Assembly (NCBI GenBank): GCA_905221605.1 | Contig: CAJNDS010002472.1 | Coordinates: 340,419-404,418 of the forward strand | Source of the DNA: Symbiodinium natans | Lineage: Eukaryota; Sar; Dinophyceae; Suessiales; Symbiodiniaceae | Direction of reading: 5' to 3' | DNA length: 64,000 bases | Shown: in pieces, positions 26,861 through 36,249 of the stretch | Layout of the letters: each line of letters starts with the position of its first letter | How positions within the stretch are numbered: the first letter of the stretch is position 1 | Position numbers and translations under genes: made by a program | Notes under the pieces: model-generated | Told to the model about the DNA's origin: nothing | Database searches by the model: none | Seen by the model: only the letters and a program-made list of their open reading frames with translations

Positions 26861-26999
26861 TACTTGGAGGTTCAGGGGGTGGTTATAGGTAGGGCTATCA
26901 CTACCCACATAAGGCTACAAGCAGATATCACTATAGCTTCCCCACTTTTAACCTCAGACTTACGTAATTCTATCCAAGATTCCAAGACCCTCAAGTAGA
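26861..26999. repeat. Palindromic MITE-like element, copy 9 (diverged)
   Basis: Left end TACTTGGAGGTTCAGGGGG, right end CCTCAAGTAG. The middle carries 'cactatagcttcccc' instead of the usual core. Confidence 0.55.
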
Positions 27000-27163
27000 C
27001 CCCAAACCCTAAAACCCCTAAACCCCTAAATCCCGATACGGGGGCAACCGAAAGGGGATAAGGATCAACCCAACCAGTCGCCAAGGATTCACCCCTGGAC
27101 CAACCAACACCAAGAACACACCCAAAAAACCAAGCACCTTTTTACTACTAGGCGCATGGCCAC

Positions 27164-27184
27164 CTTGAGCCAAAATGGTAACGG
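27164..27184 (-). other. Relic of the dinoflagellate spliced leader
   Basis: Minus-strand sequence CCGTTACCATTTTGGCTCAA followed by G matches the dinoflagellate spliced-leader tail as I remember it at 19 of 21 positions. An ATG follows 7 bases downstream, opening a 22-codon hydrophobic frame (MRLVVKRCLVFWVCSWCWLV). Spliced-leader relics in dinoflagellate DNA mark mRNAs that were reverse transcribed and reinserted. Alternatively the match is a chance feature of a minus-strand ORF that also reads through (27018-27392), but that is unlikely by length. Confidence 0.7.
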
Positions 27185-27660
27185 GTGCATTGATCCTTTT
27201 TCCTGAAACCTCAACTTCATTCCTAAATACAAACTGCAGCTCCGCACTCCCCCTGTCGACGAACTTTTTGGCGCATTGGCCATACACAACCATCGAGGAT
27301 CTTTTCACCTCAGACGGACAGGGTTTGCGACCACTTCCTCGCCAAGAAGTTCCGCGTCCACCACCCATTCCTTCTTCACGCAGCGCTTGCACAGCGTTCT
27401 AGCTCGAAGCTGAGACTATCAAAACATCACAGTCACTGCTTGCATACAGTTTCCTCCCACAATTGTGTACAGCGTGGCACTTCTTGGAACGATCACCACC
27501 TTGCTGCCCCACATTTTTTTTTTTGGACTGACGCCTCTTTACTACATCAGTAGCACAGTAGGCCGGTCTTGTTGGGCTCGACGTAAAGGGTGAAACAAAG
27601 TCAGCGCACACAATCCGCCAGACACACCAAGCAACCACCAAGCAAACAAACACCAAAGAA
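27185..27660 (-). other. Possible exons, function unknown
   Basis: A minus-strand frame at 27185-27392 reads MVVYGQCAKKFVDRGSAELQ then FVFRNEVEVSGKRINAPVT, which is protein-like. A neighbouring frame at 27399-27656 has a hydrophobic start (VFVCLVVAWCVWRIVCADF). I recognise no family and cannot define splice sites. Confidence 0.3.
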
Positions 27661-27704
27661 ACAAAGCGAGCAATCGCGCTGAACTACTAGATACCCCACG
27701 GACT

Positions 27705-30100
27705 CAGTACTCGAAGTCGTCAATGAAGTCCCGGTTCACAAGGAAGCACAGAGCTTGTGGGGGAATCGCAAATTGCGACATTGCCAGATTCTCAAAACCA
27801 CCATCATGTAGCCACTGGTGCGACAGCGGTTATTCAAACCGAGGTCATCAGAAGAGGTTCGGATCACGTACTCGTTGTCAAGGACAGACAACCGACACTC
27901 AATGGCGAAAGGATGTTGCAAGTCAGACTCCCTAGGGGGGATGAAAGATGTGCATATGCCCCATGGTGGTCAGCCAGTGGGGACTTAACAGCAAGAACAA
28001 TCAAGGCAAGACCGGCCCAGGGCACTCCATGGTGGTCAGCCAGTGGAGTAGCTCCGAGCTCTGGGTGCTCCATTCACCTTGGCGTACAAGTGCCCACCCA
28101 GAGAGGTGTCCGCGCCCGGCACAGGGGGCATATGCCCCATGGAGGTCAGCCAGTGGGGACTTAACAGCAAGAACAATCAAAGCAGGACCGGCCCAGGGCA
28201 CTCCATGGTGGTCAGCCAGTGGAGTAGCTCCGAGCACAGGGTTCTCCAGTCAACCTGGCGTACAAGTGCCCACCCAGAGAGGTGCCCGCGCACGGCCAGA
28301 GGGGGGGCGAGAGTAGCTGCAGCTACCGATTCCACGGGGAGAGTCCACAGCGAGTTACCAAACCCTTAACGCCACAGGGTTTATGATGACAACGAGGAAC
28401 CTCCCAGTCCAGGCATCTCACACAAGGCCACGCAACCTTGGCGCTGGCCTGCGCATCGGCACGCATCAGGTCCCTCCAAACCCAAACCCGCGAGGTACGT
28501 CGGTAAGGAGATGGGAGGGCTCACATCACATTGGTGCCGAAGTGCAAGGATCTCCATGGTATTGCTACTTTGATCCAATCAAAGCCTTCAGGTAACATCC
28601 ACGCGGGCGGGGAGCCCACTTGCCCTGCCGCAGGCCAAGCTCAGACGAGGGTGACCCTCTAGAGTCTCAAGAGGGCCAGGTTGTTCTACAAGTGGGGAAT
28701 GGCTCCCTGCCAAGTCAGCGGGTGCATAATCTCCACGTAGAAGTGTCCACAGCCAGCGCGCCGAACTGCTAGGTCACCCTGTGCACTCAGTACTCGAAAT
28801 CGTCGAAGAGGCCGGGAGCACACATGTAGCACCGAGTGCGCAGGTGCGTCGCAAAAGGCGACGTTGCCAGATTCACAAAACCACCATCATGCAGCCACCG
28901 ATGCGAATACATTCAGCACCAGCCAAGGCCGTTCACGAGAAGGTTCACAAGTCCGCCATCACAGGTGGGGCATAGTCGTGCCTTGGCACGGGACGTTGCA
29001 GGTGTCAACCTTCTTGATCCGAAGTATAAAGTTGCCCCATGGTGGTCAGCCAGTGGGGACTTAACGGCAAGAACAAAGGGTAGGACCAGCCCAGAGCACT
29101 CCATGGTGGTCAGCCAGTGGAGCCTCTCCGAGCACAAGGCGCAACGTTCTTTGACTCACAATAGTCTCGTCCGACGGCCAAAGCAGGCTTGACTGCTTCG
29201 TTCCAATCAGAGCCATCAGGTAAACCCAAGCAGGCGGGGACCCCACCTGCCCCGCAGGAAGCGGGAGAGTCCCCCAGTCGAAACTTCGCACTCAAAGCCA
29301 AGCAACTATCTCCTTGGCCGGTGAGGGTTGAGGGTTCAATAACCAGAATCAGACCCTCCATGCCCAAACCGACAGACGTCGGCGAGGAGATGTGAGGGCT
29401 CACATCACGCTTGGCCACCTACCGATGGGGAGGTAGTCATGTATGGCTGCTTTGACGCAAGCAGAGATATACACCCAAGCAGGCAGGGAACCCCGCAGCA
29501 ACCCAAGCACAGGCGAGAATGGCTCTCGTGAAGGCCAGGTTGTCCACAGGTGCTCGATGGCACATTGCCAGGGAAGTGGAAACCTGATCTCCGCGTAGAA
29601 GTGTCCACAGCCCAGAAGCAGCATCCCCTAGCTGGTCTCTCCAATTGGCATGACGCCGTTGTACGACACGGGGGTGTCACCGTCCAGACGAGAGATGGTC
29701 AACACTCAAGTCCGAGGGGTTCACACACGGTCGTAGCACATAGAAGCGGGCAACCTGCCCACCCAGAGGGGGCAGAGGAAAGGAAGATTGACCGTTTTAC
29801 CGATGACAAAGCTGGAACATCCAGGCAGGACCGGTCCAGGGTAGTCCGTGGCAGATGGCCAGTGGAGCAACCACGAAAGAAAGGCCCCCCGTTCCCACAG
29901 GCACACCGCGGGGCCGACCCAGAAGGGTGTTCACAGCTGCAAGCTGGAAGCACACAAAAGACAAGCACGATCCAATCCGTGGCATAGACCACGAGAGGGT
30001 TGCCAAACCAAGAGTATCCCGAGGTAGTCTTGCGGCATGTATCGGTGAGGAGATGTGAGGGCTCACATCACGCTAGGCAGCATGCCATGAAAGGACTCAA
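27705..30100 (-). pseudogene. Decayed tandem array of hydrolase-family gene fragments
   Basis: A unit of about 1.08 kb is repeated: 'cagtactcgaa' at 27705 recurs at 28787, followed in both by 'ccagatt..caaaaccaccatcatg'. Translated on the minus strand, 28381-28760 gives GCGHFYVEIMHPLTWQGAI with stops, then PPISLPTYLAGLG. Segment 29400-29624 gives MLLLGCGHFYAEIRFPLPWQ. Segments at 29080-29418 and 29797-30066 contain PHISSPT- and SPHISSPI-type remnants. These match the intact hydrolase-like ORFs at 40020 and 52038 (GCGHFYVENMHPLPWQGAI, ISLPTYLMGLGSGG). All copies carry stops or frameshifts, so they look like dead paralogues. Confidence 0.75.
27953..28304. repeat. Two tandem 176-bp repeats with internal duplication
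   Basis: 'catatgccccatgg' starts units at 27953 and 28129. Each contains two copies of 'ccatggtggtcagccagtgg'. A further partial unit lies at about 29034-29135. The repeats belong to the decayed array. Confidence 0.8.
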
Positions 30101-30150
30101 TGGTGCGTTCGCATGGCGTCAGTAGGAGCCCTCAGATGACAGTTTGCTGT

Positions 30151-32388
30151 CTATTGCCAGGAGCCATCCCAGTCCGGACGCCGGGAGCGATGGCCAGCTG
30201 AGGTGGTATGGGAACGCCTCCCTCGGCTGGGCATGACCTGCATTGGAGGCAGCTCTTGCTCATCAACCCCCCACTCAGGGATGCCGTCCGGAATGGGGAT
30301 ACGCATGTATCTTGTCATTGAGGTTTGGGCCGCGTGCCACATCACCCGGACAGCTTCCTGGATTTGCCTGTACTGCACAACACCTTCGTCCTTATACTGA
30401 AAGGGGAAGGAGGTAACTGCAGCACGCAGGGCCGAAGGATCAGGGTCCTTGGGGGTGCCATGACAGTACATCCTAAACCAGAAGCTGTTGAGGCGCTGCT
30501 TGGTTGGATGTTTGGCTCGCATGAGCCCCTTAATGGCAGCCCAATGAGCAGTGGCTGCGTCATACCACGCATTTTGGGGACGTTGGGGCCCATGCTTGGT
30601 GGGTGTGGTGCTGATCCCTTTCCAATGCGCATCAAAGATGACTGGCAGCCGGAAAGGGGCGGAGACATCCACTTCTCGCAAAGCTGCAAGGTCAGTGGTT
30701 CGCAGCTCCGAGAAGCGCCAATCATTCACCTGTGCCTCGGGTTCGTCCTCCGCGTCTGACATGTCATCCATCGGGCAGGGAGAGCCTTCGTTAGCTTCGG
30801 AAGAGATGCTGACGACCTCCGGCGAGGTTGCTGCAGTGTTCGCTTCCACAGGCGCAGCACAGGGCGAGGAGAGCAAGCACTCTAGGGGCAACACTCGCCG
30901 TAGAAAAACAGCCATTCTGTGAGAAGTGTCAGGCCATTCCAAGTTAAAAACTGACCAAAAATGTTCAATGTTTTGGTTGGCCACCGAGGCCGCAAGAGCA
31001 AGCCGGATGGCGTCAAGGAAATGGGCAGGGGGGAGGTCCGGCCTAAATTCTTGATAGTGCCTTTGCCCAAGTGTCTGTGTGCCCTGCAGCGTGATGCCTA
31101 GGAACGTATTCAGGCTGGGCTGGGCAAGCCTGGCCGTTTCCACGTCCGTGTGCTTAGCAGCTGCGGCCCATGCCTGCAAGGCTTCTTGGGAGGCTTGGCC
31201 AGTGACTTGTGGCAGTCCACTGTGCGCGTCCATCACATATTTGGTAGTAGGGCACGTGGGACACCGATAAGCGCGGCCAGCCAAGAAGGCCACCATGGCT
31301 GCAGGCGGCACATTGATCTGCAGGTCAGTAATTTTATTGTCAGATTCAGGAAAACCAATAACAATGGGCAGCCCTGCCGTACGCTCCAGGGGACCTTTTT
31401 GGTGGGACTCGAATGCGAGCAGAAGTGCACCCAGCCAATAATCTGGGTCAGCGTAGCTGAGCATTGCAGGAAAACTGGCATTGATGACACTCGGCAAGTC
31501 CGACACCGCAGAGAAAAGATCCGCGATGTACTGCGCTGTGGTAAGAAAGCCATACCCCACCAGGGACTCCGAAAGCCTCGCTTTGTCCAGCTGCGGGACC
31601 GGGCAATCCAACATTTCAGCAAGGTCGAAATGCTGCAATGCCCCCGACAATCTAAGGCACTGCGTGATGATAGGGTCATAAACCTTCAAATACGCTGCCG
31701 GAAACGTTTCAGGCAGATGCAGTAGCGTGTCAGCGATTCCGATCAGCATATCCGAGTCTTGCAGCTGGTTCGGTATGCCGTTCAAAAACACCTCATAGGC
31801 CCTATATGCCCGAAGCTGCTGGCAGTGTGTTGTGAGGTGTTGCGAGTCACGCAGGTTCATGTAGGGCCGAGGTTTGACATTCTTACCAAAGTGATGTCCC
31901 GCTGCAAGTGCGCGCCACATGAGATCACAGACCGAGACTGTGTTGCTCTGCATGATGGGTGCGCAGGCTGGGGCGCTGGGATCGCGGGTGCCGCTGGGCT
32001 CGCTAGGCCCTCGAGGCTTGGCTTTTGGTGGTTCCAGCTGCTGAGAGCCGTCTTTGTCCAAAGCGAGAGGCCGACTTTCCTTGCGAGCTTGGACAGCGGG
32101 CACAGGCCTGGCGGGGATGGGCGTCAGGCCATGGGGAGGCATAGGGAGATCCGATTTTGGTTCCGTCAGGCCAAGTGAGTCCGTGGGAGACTTAGCGCAA
32201 GGGGGCTGTGACGCCTCAACCGTCCTAATCCCATCCGGAGATGCTGTGTGCGTGGGCCGTGTCCGGGGGCTGGGTGGACGTCGTACGCCAGGCGGCGGGT
32301 CCCTAATGTTGCCGCCACTACGGGGTGGACACGAGGCGGCGCTACCCAGCATCCAGAGCAATAGGACTCGCGGCCGGCACAACCGCAT
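30151..32388 (-). CDS. Large unknown protein (745 codons), last ORF of the cluster
   Basis: The intact ATG-started frame gives 745 residues. The N-terminus is short and hydrophobic/basic (MRLCRPRVLLLWMLGSAASC), then about 120 residues rich in Pro, Arg and Ser. The middle is well-structured (LLHLPETFPAAYLKVYDPII, then MLSYADPDYWLGALLLAFES). A single CPTCP motif occurs in YRCPTCPTTKYVMDAHSG. Next comes an aromatic segment (HFWSVFNLEWPDTSHRMAVF), then an acidic linker. The tail is basic (SRGRRSHTTSAGHRSRRP). I do not recognise the family. It overlaps by 47 bp the end of the frame at 32342-32998, so it is either a separate downstream gene or the continuation of the giant helicase protein after another shift. 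It has no counterpart in the second unit, which ends earlier. Confidence 0.6.
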   Translation of the reverse strand: MRLCRPRVLLLWMLGSAASCPPRSGGNIRDPPPGVRRPPSPRTRPTHTASPDGIRTVEASQPPCAKSPTDSLGLTEPKSDLPMPPHGLTPIPARPVPAVQARKESRPLALDKDGSQQLEPPKAKPRGPSEPSGTRDPSAPACAPIMQSNTVSVCDLMWRALAAGHHFGKNVKPRPYMNLRDSQHLTTHCQQLRAYRAYEVFLNGIPNQLQDSDMLIGIADTLLHLPETFPAAYLKVYDPIITQCLRLSGALQHFDLAEMLDCPVPQLDKARLSESLVGYGFLTTAQYIADLFSAVSDLPSVINASFPAMLSYADPDYWLGALLLAFESHQKGPLERTAGLPIVIGFPESDNKITDLQINVPPAAMVAFLAGRAYRCPTCPTTKYVMDAHSGLPQVTGQASQEALQAWAAAAKHTDVETARLAQPSLNTFLGITLQGTQTLGQRHYQEFRPDLPPAHFLDAIRLALAASVANQNIEHFWSVFNLEWPDTSHRMAVFLRRVLPLECLLSSPCAAPVEANTAATSPEVVSISSEANEGSPCPMDDMSDAEDEPEAQVNDWRFSELRTTDLAALREVDVSAPFRLPVIFDAHWKGISTTPTKHGPQRPQNAWYDAATAHWAAIKGLMRAKHPTKQRLNSFWFRMYCHGTPKDPDPSALRAAVTSFPFQYKDEGVVQYRQIQEAVRVMWHAAQTSMTRYMRIPIPDGIPEWGVDEQELPPMQVMPSRGRRSHTTSAGHRSRRPDWDGSWQ

Positions 32389-32998
32389 GCTCTTTCGTTG
32401 CAGGCTCCTTCGTCAGTGGTCCTCTCTCCCGCGTTGGGGTGCCGCAAGGGGTTCGGGAAACGTCCCGTCTAGCTGGCGGAGGCGGGCTGACAGCTGCCGC
32501 AATGGAGCCCCTCGCGGCCCGAGGCTGGAGCCATGGTGTACCCCACCGCTCGCCATGGCGCGCGTTTGTGGTAGCCTCGCCTTGGGCTGGCGACTGCTGC
32601 GGCGTAGGAACCTCGACTGCAGTAGCAACTACCACGTCGGGACTGTTACTACCCGCGGGCACAGGGCTGTTTCCCGGAGAGTCCACATCAATCGCAGTTT
32701 CGGAGGCAGCCTTACCCGTACGAACAGGTAGGAGGTGAAGACCACGGGGGGCTCGCAGTATGCCGGCCTTGTGTTCGAAAGCCGGGTCAGCGCGTTGAGC
32801 CGATCCCCGCTTGGGCGGCATCCTAATGCTGGTGTCCCCTAGCAAGCAGGTGAGGTACTGGGCGACCCCATCTCCTTCCCTCACCGGCTGGAAGGGGACA
32901 CAATACACAGCATTGGGCAGGGGCTCCAGGACGAAGCCGCGCGTTTGCAGACTAACAATGGTGCCCGAGTAGGAGTTGGAGGTGAAAGAGGGACTCCC
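32342..32998 (-). CDS. Probable C-terminal extension of the helicase protein (out of frame)
   Basis: The frame following the helicase ORF by one base reads SNSYSGTIVSLQTRGFVLEP then LPNAVYCVPFQPVREGDGVA, a folded-looking continuation. It then turns into a Pro/Ala-rich tail ending SPIALDAG. The helicase frame turns to low-complexity residues at the same point, just after KKDGG. The switch lies at a run of five G/C at about 32993-32998, so a one-base indel (real or sequencing) is the simplest explanation. No ATG starts this frame. Confidence 0.5.
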   Translation of the reverse strand, partial: GSPSFTSNSYSGTIVSLQTRGFVLEPLPNAVYCVPFQPVREGDGVAQYLTCLLGDTSIRMPPKRGSAQRADPAFEHKAGILRAPRGLHLLPVRTGKAASETAIDVDSPGNSPVPAGSNSPDVVVATAVEVPTPQQSPAQGEATTNARHGERWGTPWLQPRAARGSIAAAVSPPPPARRDVSRTPCGTPTRERGPLTKEPATKEHAVVPAASPIALDAG

Positions 32999-35900
32999 CC
33001 ATCCTTCTTGCTGAAGTGTGCGGTAAAACCCTCCCGCTTATCTCCCCAGGTGGCCTTCAAAGCCCACGCTTGATGCAGGGGTGGTGTTCCAAAGAGGTCC
33101 AGCCCAACTTTGCGTTCCGCAGGCAGCACGATGCTGGCTACTGTCCGTTCTCGGAAGGCTTGCTTGTGTAATGCCGTTGCAATGCCAGGGCCATCCATGC
33201 TCCACAAGCTGGCTTGTGTGCGCACATATTCAGCGCATTCAATTAGGCCCCCGGTTGCGCAGGCCGCCATTTGGAAGCATGCACCTATACCATCAGAGTA
33301 GTGCGGTGCCACGAAAACCAAAGCCCCAAGCCCTCTCGTGAAGGAGGAGGTGGCTCGGGCAAACCCTGCCTCGCTACTAAACAGGAATCCAGAAGCCCGA
33401 CATGTCACAAAGACACATATCCCAAATGTGGGGCCAGTGGAGCAGGCCGTGGTGATAGCGCCGAAGAAGCGTTTAAGGGACCCTATGCGATTCATGAGGA
33501 AGGTCCGAAACGTCACAAGGCTCCAAGTGTTGGGCGCGCCAGTCAGCGGGAAGTCTTCCGCGGTTTGGCAGGCTTCAAGTAGGCTCATATCGTCATCGCC
33601 CAGTGGGTCTGCGGGGAGACTCAACTGCAGCATAAACTTCATTTGGGTAACAATCCTGGCATACTGAGAGACCATCCCGATAGGGGAGTCAGGATAGACC
33701 TGGTGCCCAAAAGTGAGCACAATGTCCGCCAGGACCATGCTGAGGTCGTAGCTTCTGCCTAGCTTGGTTTGGGTCTCATCCTGATCTTGCACCCGTACCC
33801 ATCGACACGTTTCCATCCACCTGCCTGCAAGGCTACGCAGTGGCCGCCCGAGCAGGTGCTGCATCGTGGGACCTGGTGGCATACGTAGCCGAGGGACCCT
33901 GCCTATCAGCTCGAAGCGGCACGCCTCCGAGTACCGACATGCGTATAGAATGGCAGCAATCTCAGGAGGGAGGCGCATGGATGAACAGAGCGAGAGGTTG
34001 ACAGCCGGTCCGACAATGGCCTTCAGCCCGGCGGCCTGCATGACTGTCTCGGCTTGCTTCGGTTTGACGATGCTTATACAGAGAATCGATTCCAGCATCG
34101 AGACCGCTGAGAACAATACCTCAGACGCTCCAGAGGAACGGTGGGGCTTGCCCCAAGAGGGCATCTCGCCTTGTCCCTTTTTCCACGGGCCGGAACTTTG
34201 GGCCGTTTGCCGCAAAAGGGCCGCAGGCAAGGTGGCTGGCGTGTGGAGGTCGGCAGGGACCGCATTGAGACCACAAATCTTTTGCTCCAACAACTCCGTG
34301 ACGAAGTGGTAATTGGGCCGCGATCCTCCAGCGGGCTGTCTGTGGTCGCCAATCATGACATCAAGTGCATGCTTGATGTGCGCCAGAATGGTGTTGGAAC
34401 CAGGCGTGCCCAATTGCTGGGCTTCATCTCGGAGGAGCAACTCAACATCCTTTAGACGGTTAATGAGCTGCGAGTAGGGAAAGCTAAGCCTTGCCACAAT
34501 CGTACCATGTGTCGTGGCTACAAGTAGCCCCCGGTACAAATCGTGCACATCAAAAGGGAGCTTATGTGTGTCCTTCTCCTTGTTACCCGGTATGCGAACG
34601 ATGCGGCTGCGAACAAATTCATTGCTAGCAGTCGTGAGCCTATCAACCGCTTCGACATAGGCCCGAACCGATTCATTGCCATGAGCGGTGTACAGGGTGA
34701 GCCGGCTCGTCAGGCACGCAAGGAGTACTCCTAGAAACGCGCAGGATCGTGTCTTCCCGCTGCCGGGCGCACCCGTTATGAATACAGAAGTACGATTAGC
34801 GGCCAGGCCGTACGAGCACGCTCCCAGCAGCGCTGCCAGGTGTCCGTCCGCCCCCCAAAAGGTATCACAGAGGCGCGTAAGGAAGGCGGGACCAACCGCG
34901 AGCGCAAAGATGCTGGCTCGAGTCCTCGGATCGTGCTCGTTGCTCAACGAGTCATGGGACAGGCGTAGACACTCCGCATGCCACAGCGCAGGAGTCCGGG
35001 CGTCCTCTTGGCCGGGCAGCGGAGAGTCAGGCAGCGTAGCTAACACGCCACTCAGCAGCGTTGGCGTCCATTCTTTGCGATAGGATTGTTCCTCCGCAAG
35101 CCAAAGGTTGAGGAAGCTTTGCAAGGGGCTGGAAGCCCCCGGACCCGCAGTAAGCGATGCCTGCGCAGCTTGCGTTTCGTGCTTGCCTCTGAAGACTTGG
35201 CAGATCTCCGGGTGAATGAGCTGTGCCCATGTGTCGTGCCAGTTCCCTCTCACCACTAGCCCGATAAGGAGGACAAGCACTAAATCTGTGAGAAAGCCCG
35301 GCAACCACAGTGGCTGCCGGATGGCATCAAGAGGCGAGTCTTCTAGCGGAACGCCCAATGCAACATGCTGCCTTTCCCTAGGCATGTGTAACAGAGCATC
35401 CCAAAGCGGGGTAGAGGCTCCTCCGGGCAGAACCTCAAGCTGGCTGACTCTCGGCAGTGAGGGTCGTTGCGCGAATTGGTTGTGCTGTTCATCAGTCAAG
35501 AGCAGGGCAATGGTTATATTGACTGGCTGCATGGCCTTACTTTCTCCAGGGCCGGTGAAAAGCTTCTTCGGGGCAAGGAGCTCTATAAACATGCCTGGGT
35601 AGGCCACATCCCCCTTGTCTTCTCTCAAGGTAACCAGCAAAGCAGTGCCCTTGGCCGGCACTTTACCAGCGACAGCAAACCACTTTTTAGCCCAGTCAGG
35701 GACATCCGCCAACTCCGGTGTAAGGAGCATGACCGATGCCCTTGGGTAAACTCGATGGAGAAGGCAGATTGGCCATGTATGCGTGCCGGGCTTTATCGCC
35801 ACAGGGGTGGCGGCCCGCTTGACCGCAGCTTGCTCTGGGTAGTGATACTGTTCCGAGGGCTCCTCCTCGATTTCTGCTTCCGAGGCCATGGCTAAAAACT

Positions 35901-36249
35901 GATAACCCAGCATGTCAACCAGGCGCTCTAACGACAGGTGGGGGAGCCACATACCCAAAACTAGTTTCATCGCGGGACCAAGTTCATGATACGGGGGCGG
36001 CAAATCAGCCAGATGCGGCTTGGCATCCGTCAGGAGGACTTGGGTACAGTCAGCACGGAGACTTGCAATGCTCCGGTTCTCAGCGGAAGGTATCCGGAGA
36101 AAAGCCTCCATATCGGGGCGTCTGATTTGCCGTCCCAGCACGGAGTTGATGAAAGTTTTAGACTTATCCGAAAGCTGGACAGAGCCACACGCAACCCCAT
36201 CAAACCTGCTCGCACTGTGCGATCCATCCGGGGGTCGGCCAAGCCACAA
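32881..36249 (-). CDS. UPF1-like SF1 helicase region of the giant protein, unit 1
   Basis: The open frame lacks a convincing start of its own (first codon TTG) and continues the frame of 36030-39566 after a one-base shift at about 36205. Helicase motifs appear in order: Walker A GAPGSGKTRS (about residue 491), Walker B LLLRDEAQQL (about 603), GDHRQPAGG (about 631), then IGMVSQYARIV. A late GFLFSS-FARATSSFTRG segment matches the motif VI region. DEAQ-type Walker B and this order fit UPF1-like superfamily 1 RNA/DNA helicases. An N-terminal region of about 480 residues precedes the helicase core and is unrecognised. The C-terminal end appears out of frame at 32342-32998. Confidence 0.78.
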   Translation of the reverse strand: MWLGRPPDGSHSASRFDGVACGSVQLSDKSKTFINSVLGRQIRRPDMEAFLRIPSAENRSIASLRADCTQVLLTDAKPHLADLPPPYHELGPAMKLVLGMWLPHLSLERLVDMLGYQFLAMASEAEIEEEPSEQYHYPEQAAVKRAATPVAIKPGTHTWPICLLHRVYPRASVMLLTPELADVPDWAKKWFAVAGKVPAKGTALLVTLREDKGDVAYPGMFIELLAPKKLFTGPGESKAMQPVNITIALLLTDEQHNQFAQRPSLPRVSQLEVLPGGASTPLWDALLHMPRERQHVALGVPLEDSPLDAIRQPLWLPGFLTDLVLVLLIGLVVRGNWHDTWAQLIHPEICQVFRGKHETQAAQASLTAGPGASSPLQSFLNLWLAEEQSYRKEWTPTLLSGVLATLPDSPLPGQEDARTPALWHAECLRLSHDSLSNEHDPRTRASIFALAVGPAFLTRLCDTFWGADGHLAALLGACSYGLAANRTSVFITGAPGSGKTRSCAFLGVLLACLTSRLTLYTAHGNESVRAYVEAVDRLTTASNEFVRSRIVRIPGNKEKDTHKLPFDVHDLYRGLLVATTHGTIVARLSFPYSQLINRLKDVELLLRDEAQQLGTPGSNTILAHIKHALDVMIGDHRQPAGGSRPNYHFVTELLEQKICGLNAVPADLHTPATLPAALLRQTAQSSGPWKKGQGEMPSWGKPHRSSGASEVLFSAVSMLESILCISIVKPKQAETVMQAAGLKAIVGPAVNLSLCSSMRLPPEIAAILYACRYSEACRFELIGRVPRLRMPPGPTMQHLLGRPLRSLAGRWMETCRWVRVQDQDETQTKLGRSYDLSMVLADIVLTFGHQVYPDSPIGMVSQYARIVTQMKFMLQLSLPADPLGDDDMSLLEACQTAEDFPLTGAPNTWSLVTFRTFLMNRIGSLKRFFGAITTACSTGPTFGICVFVTCRASGFLFSSEAGFARATSSFTRGLGALVFVAPHYSDGIGACFQMAACATGGLIECAEYVRTQASLWSMDGPGIATALHKQAFRERTVASIVLPAERKVGLDLFGTPPLHQAWALKATWGDKREGFTAHFSKKDGGVPLSPPTPTRAPLLVCKRAASSWSPCPMLCIVSPSSR

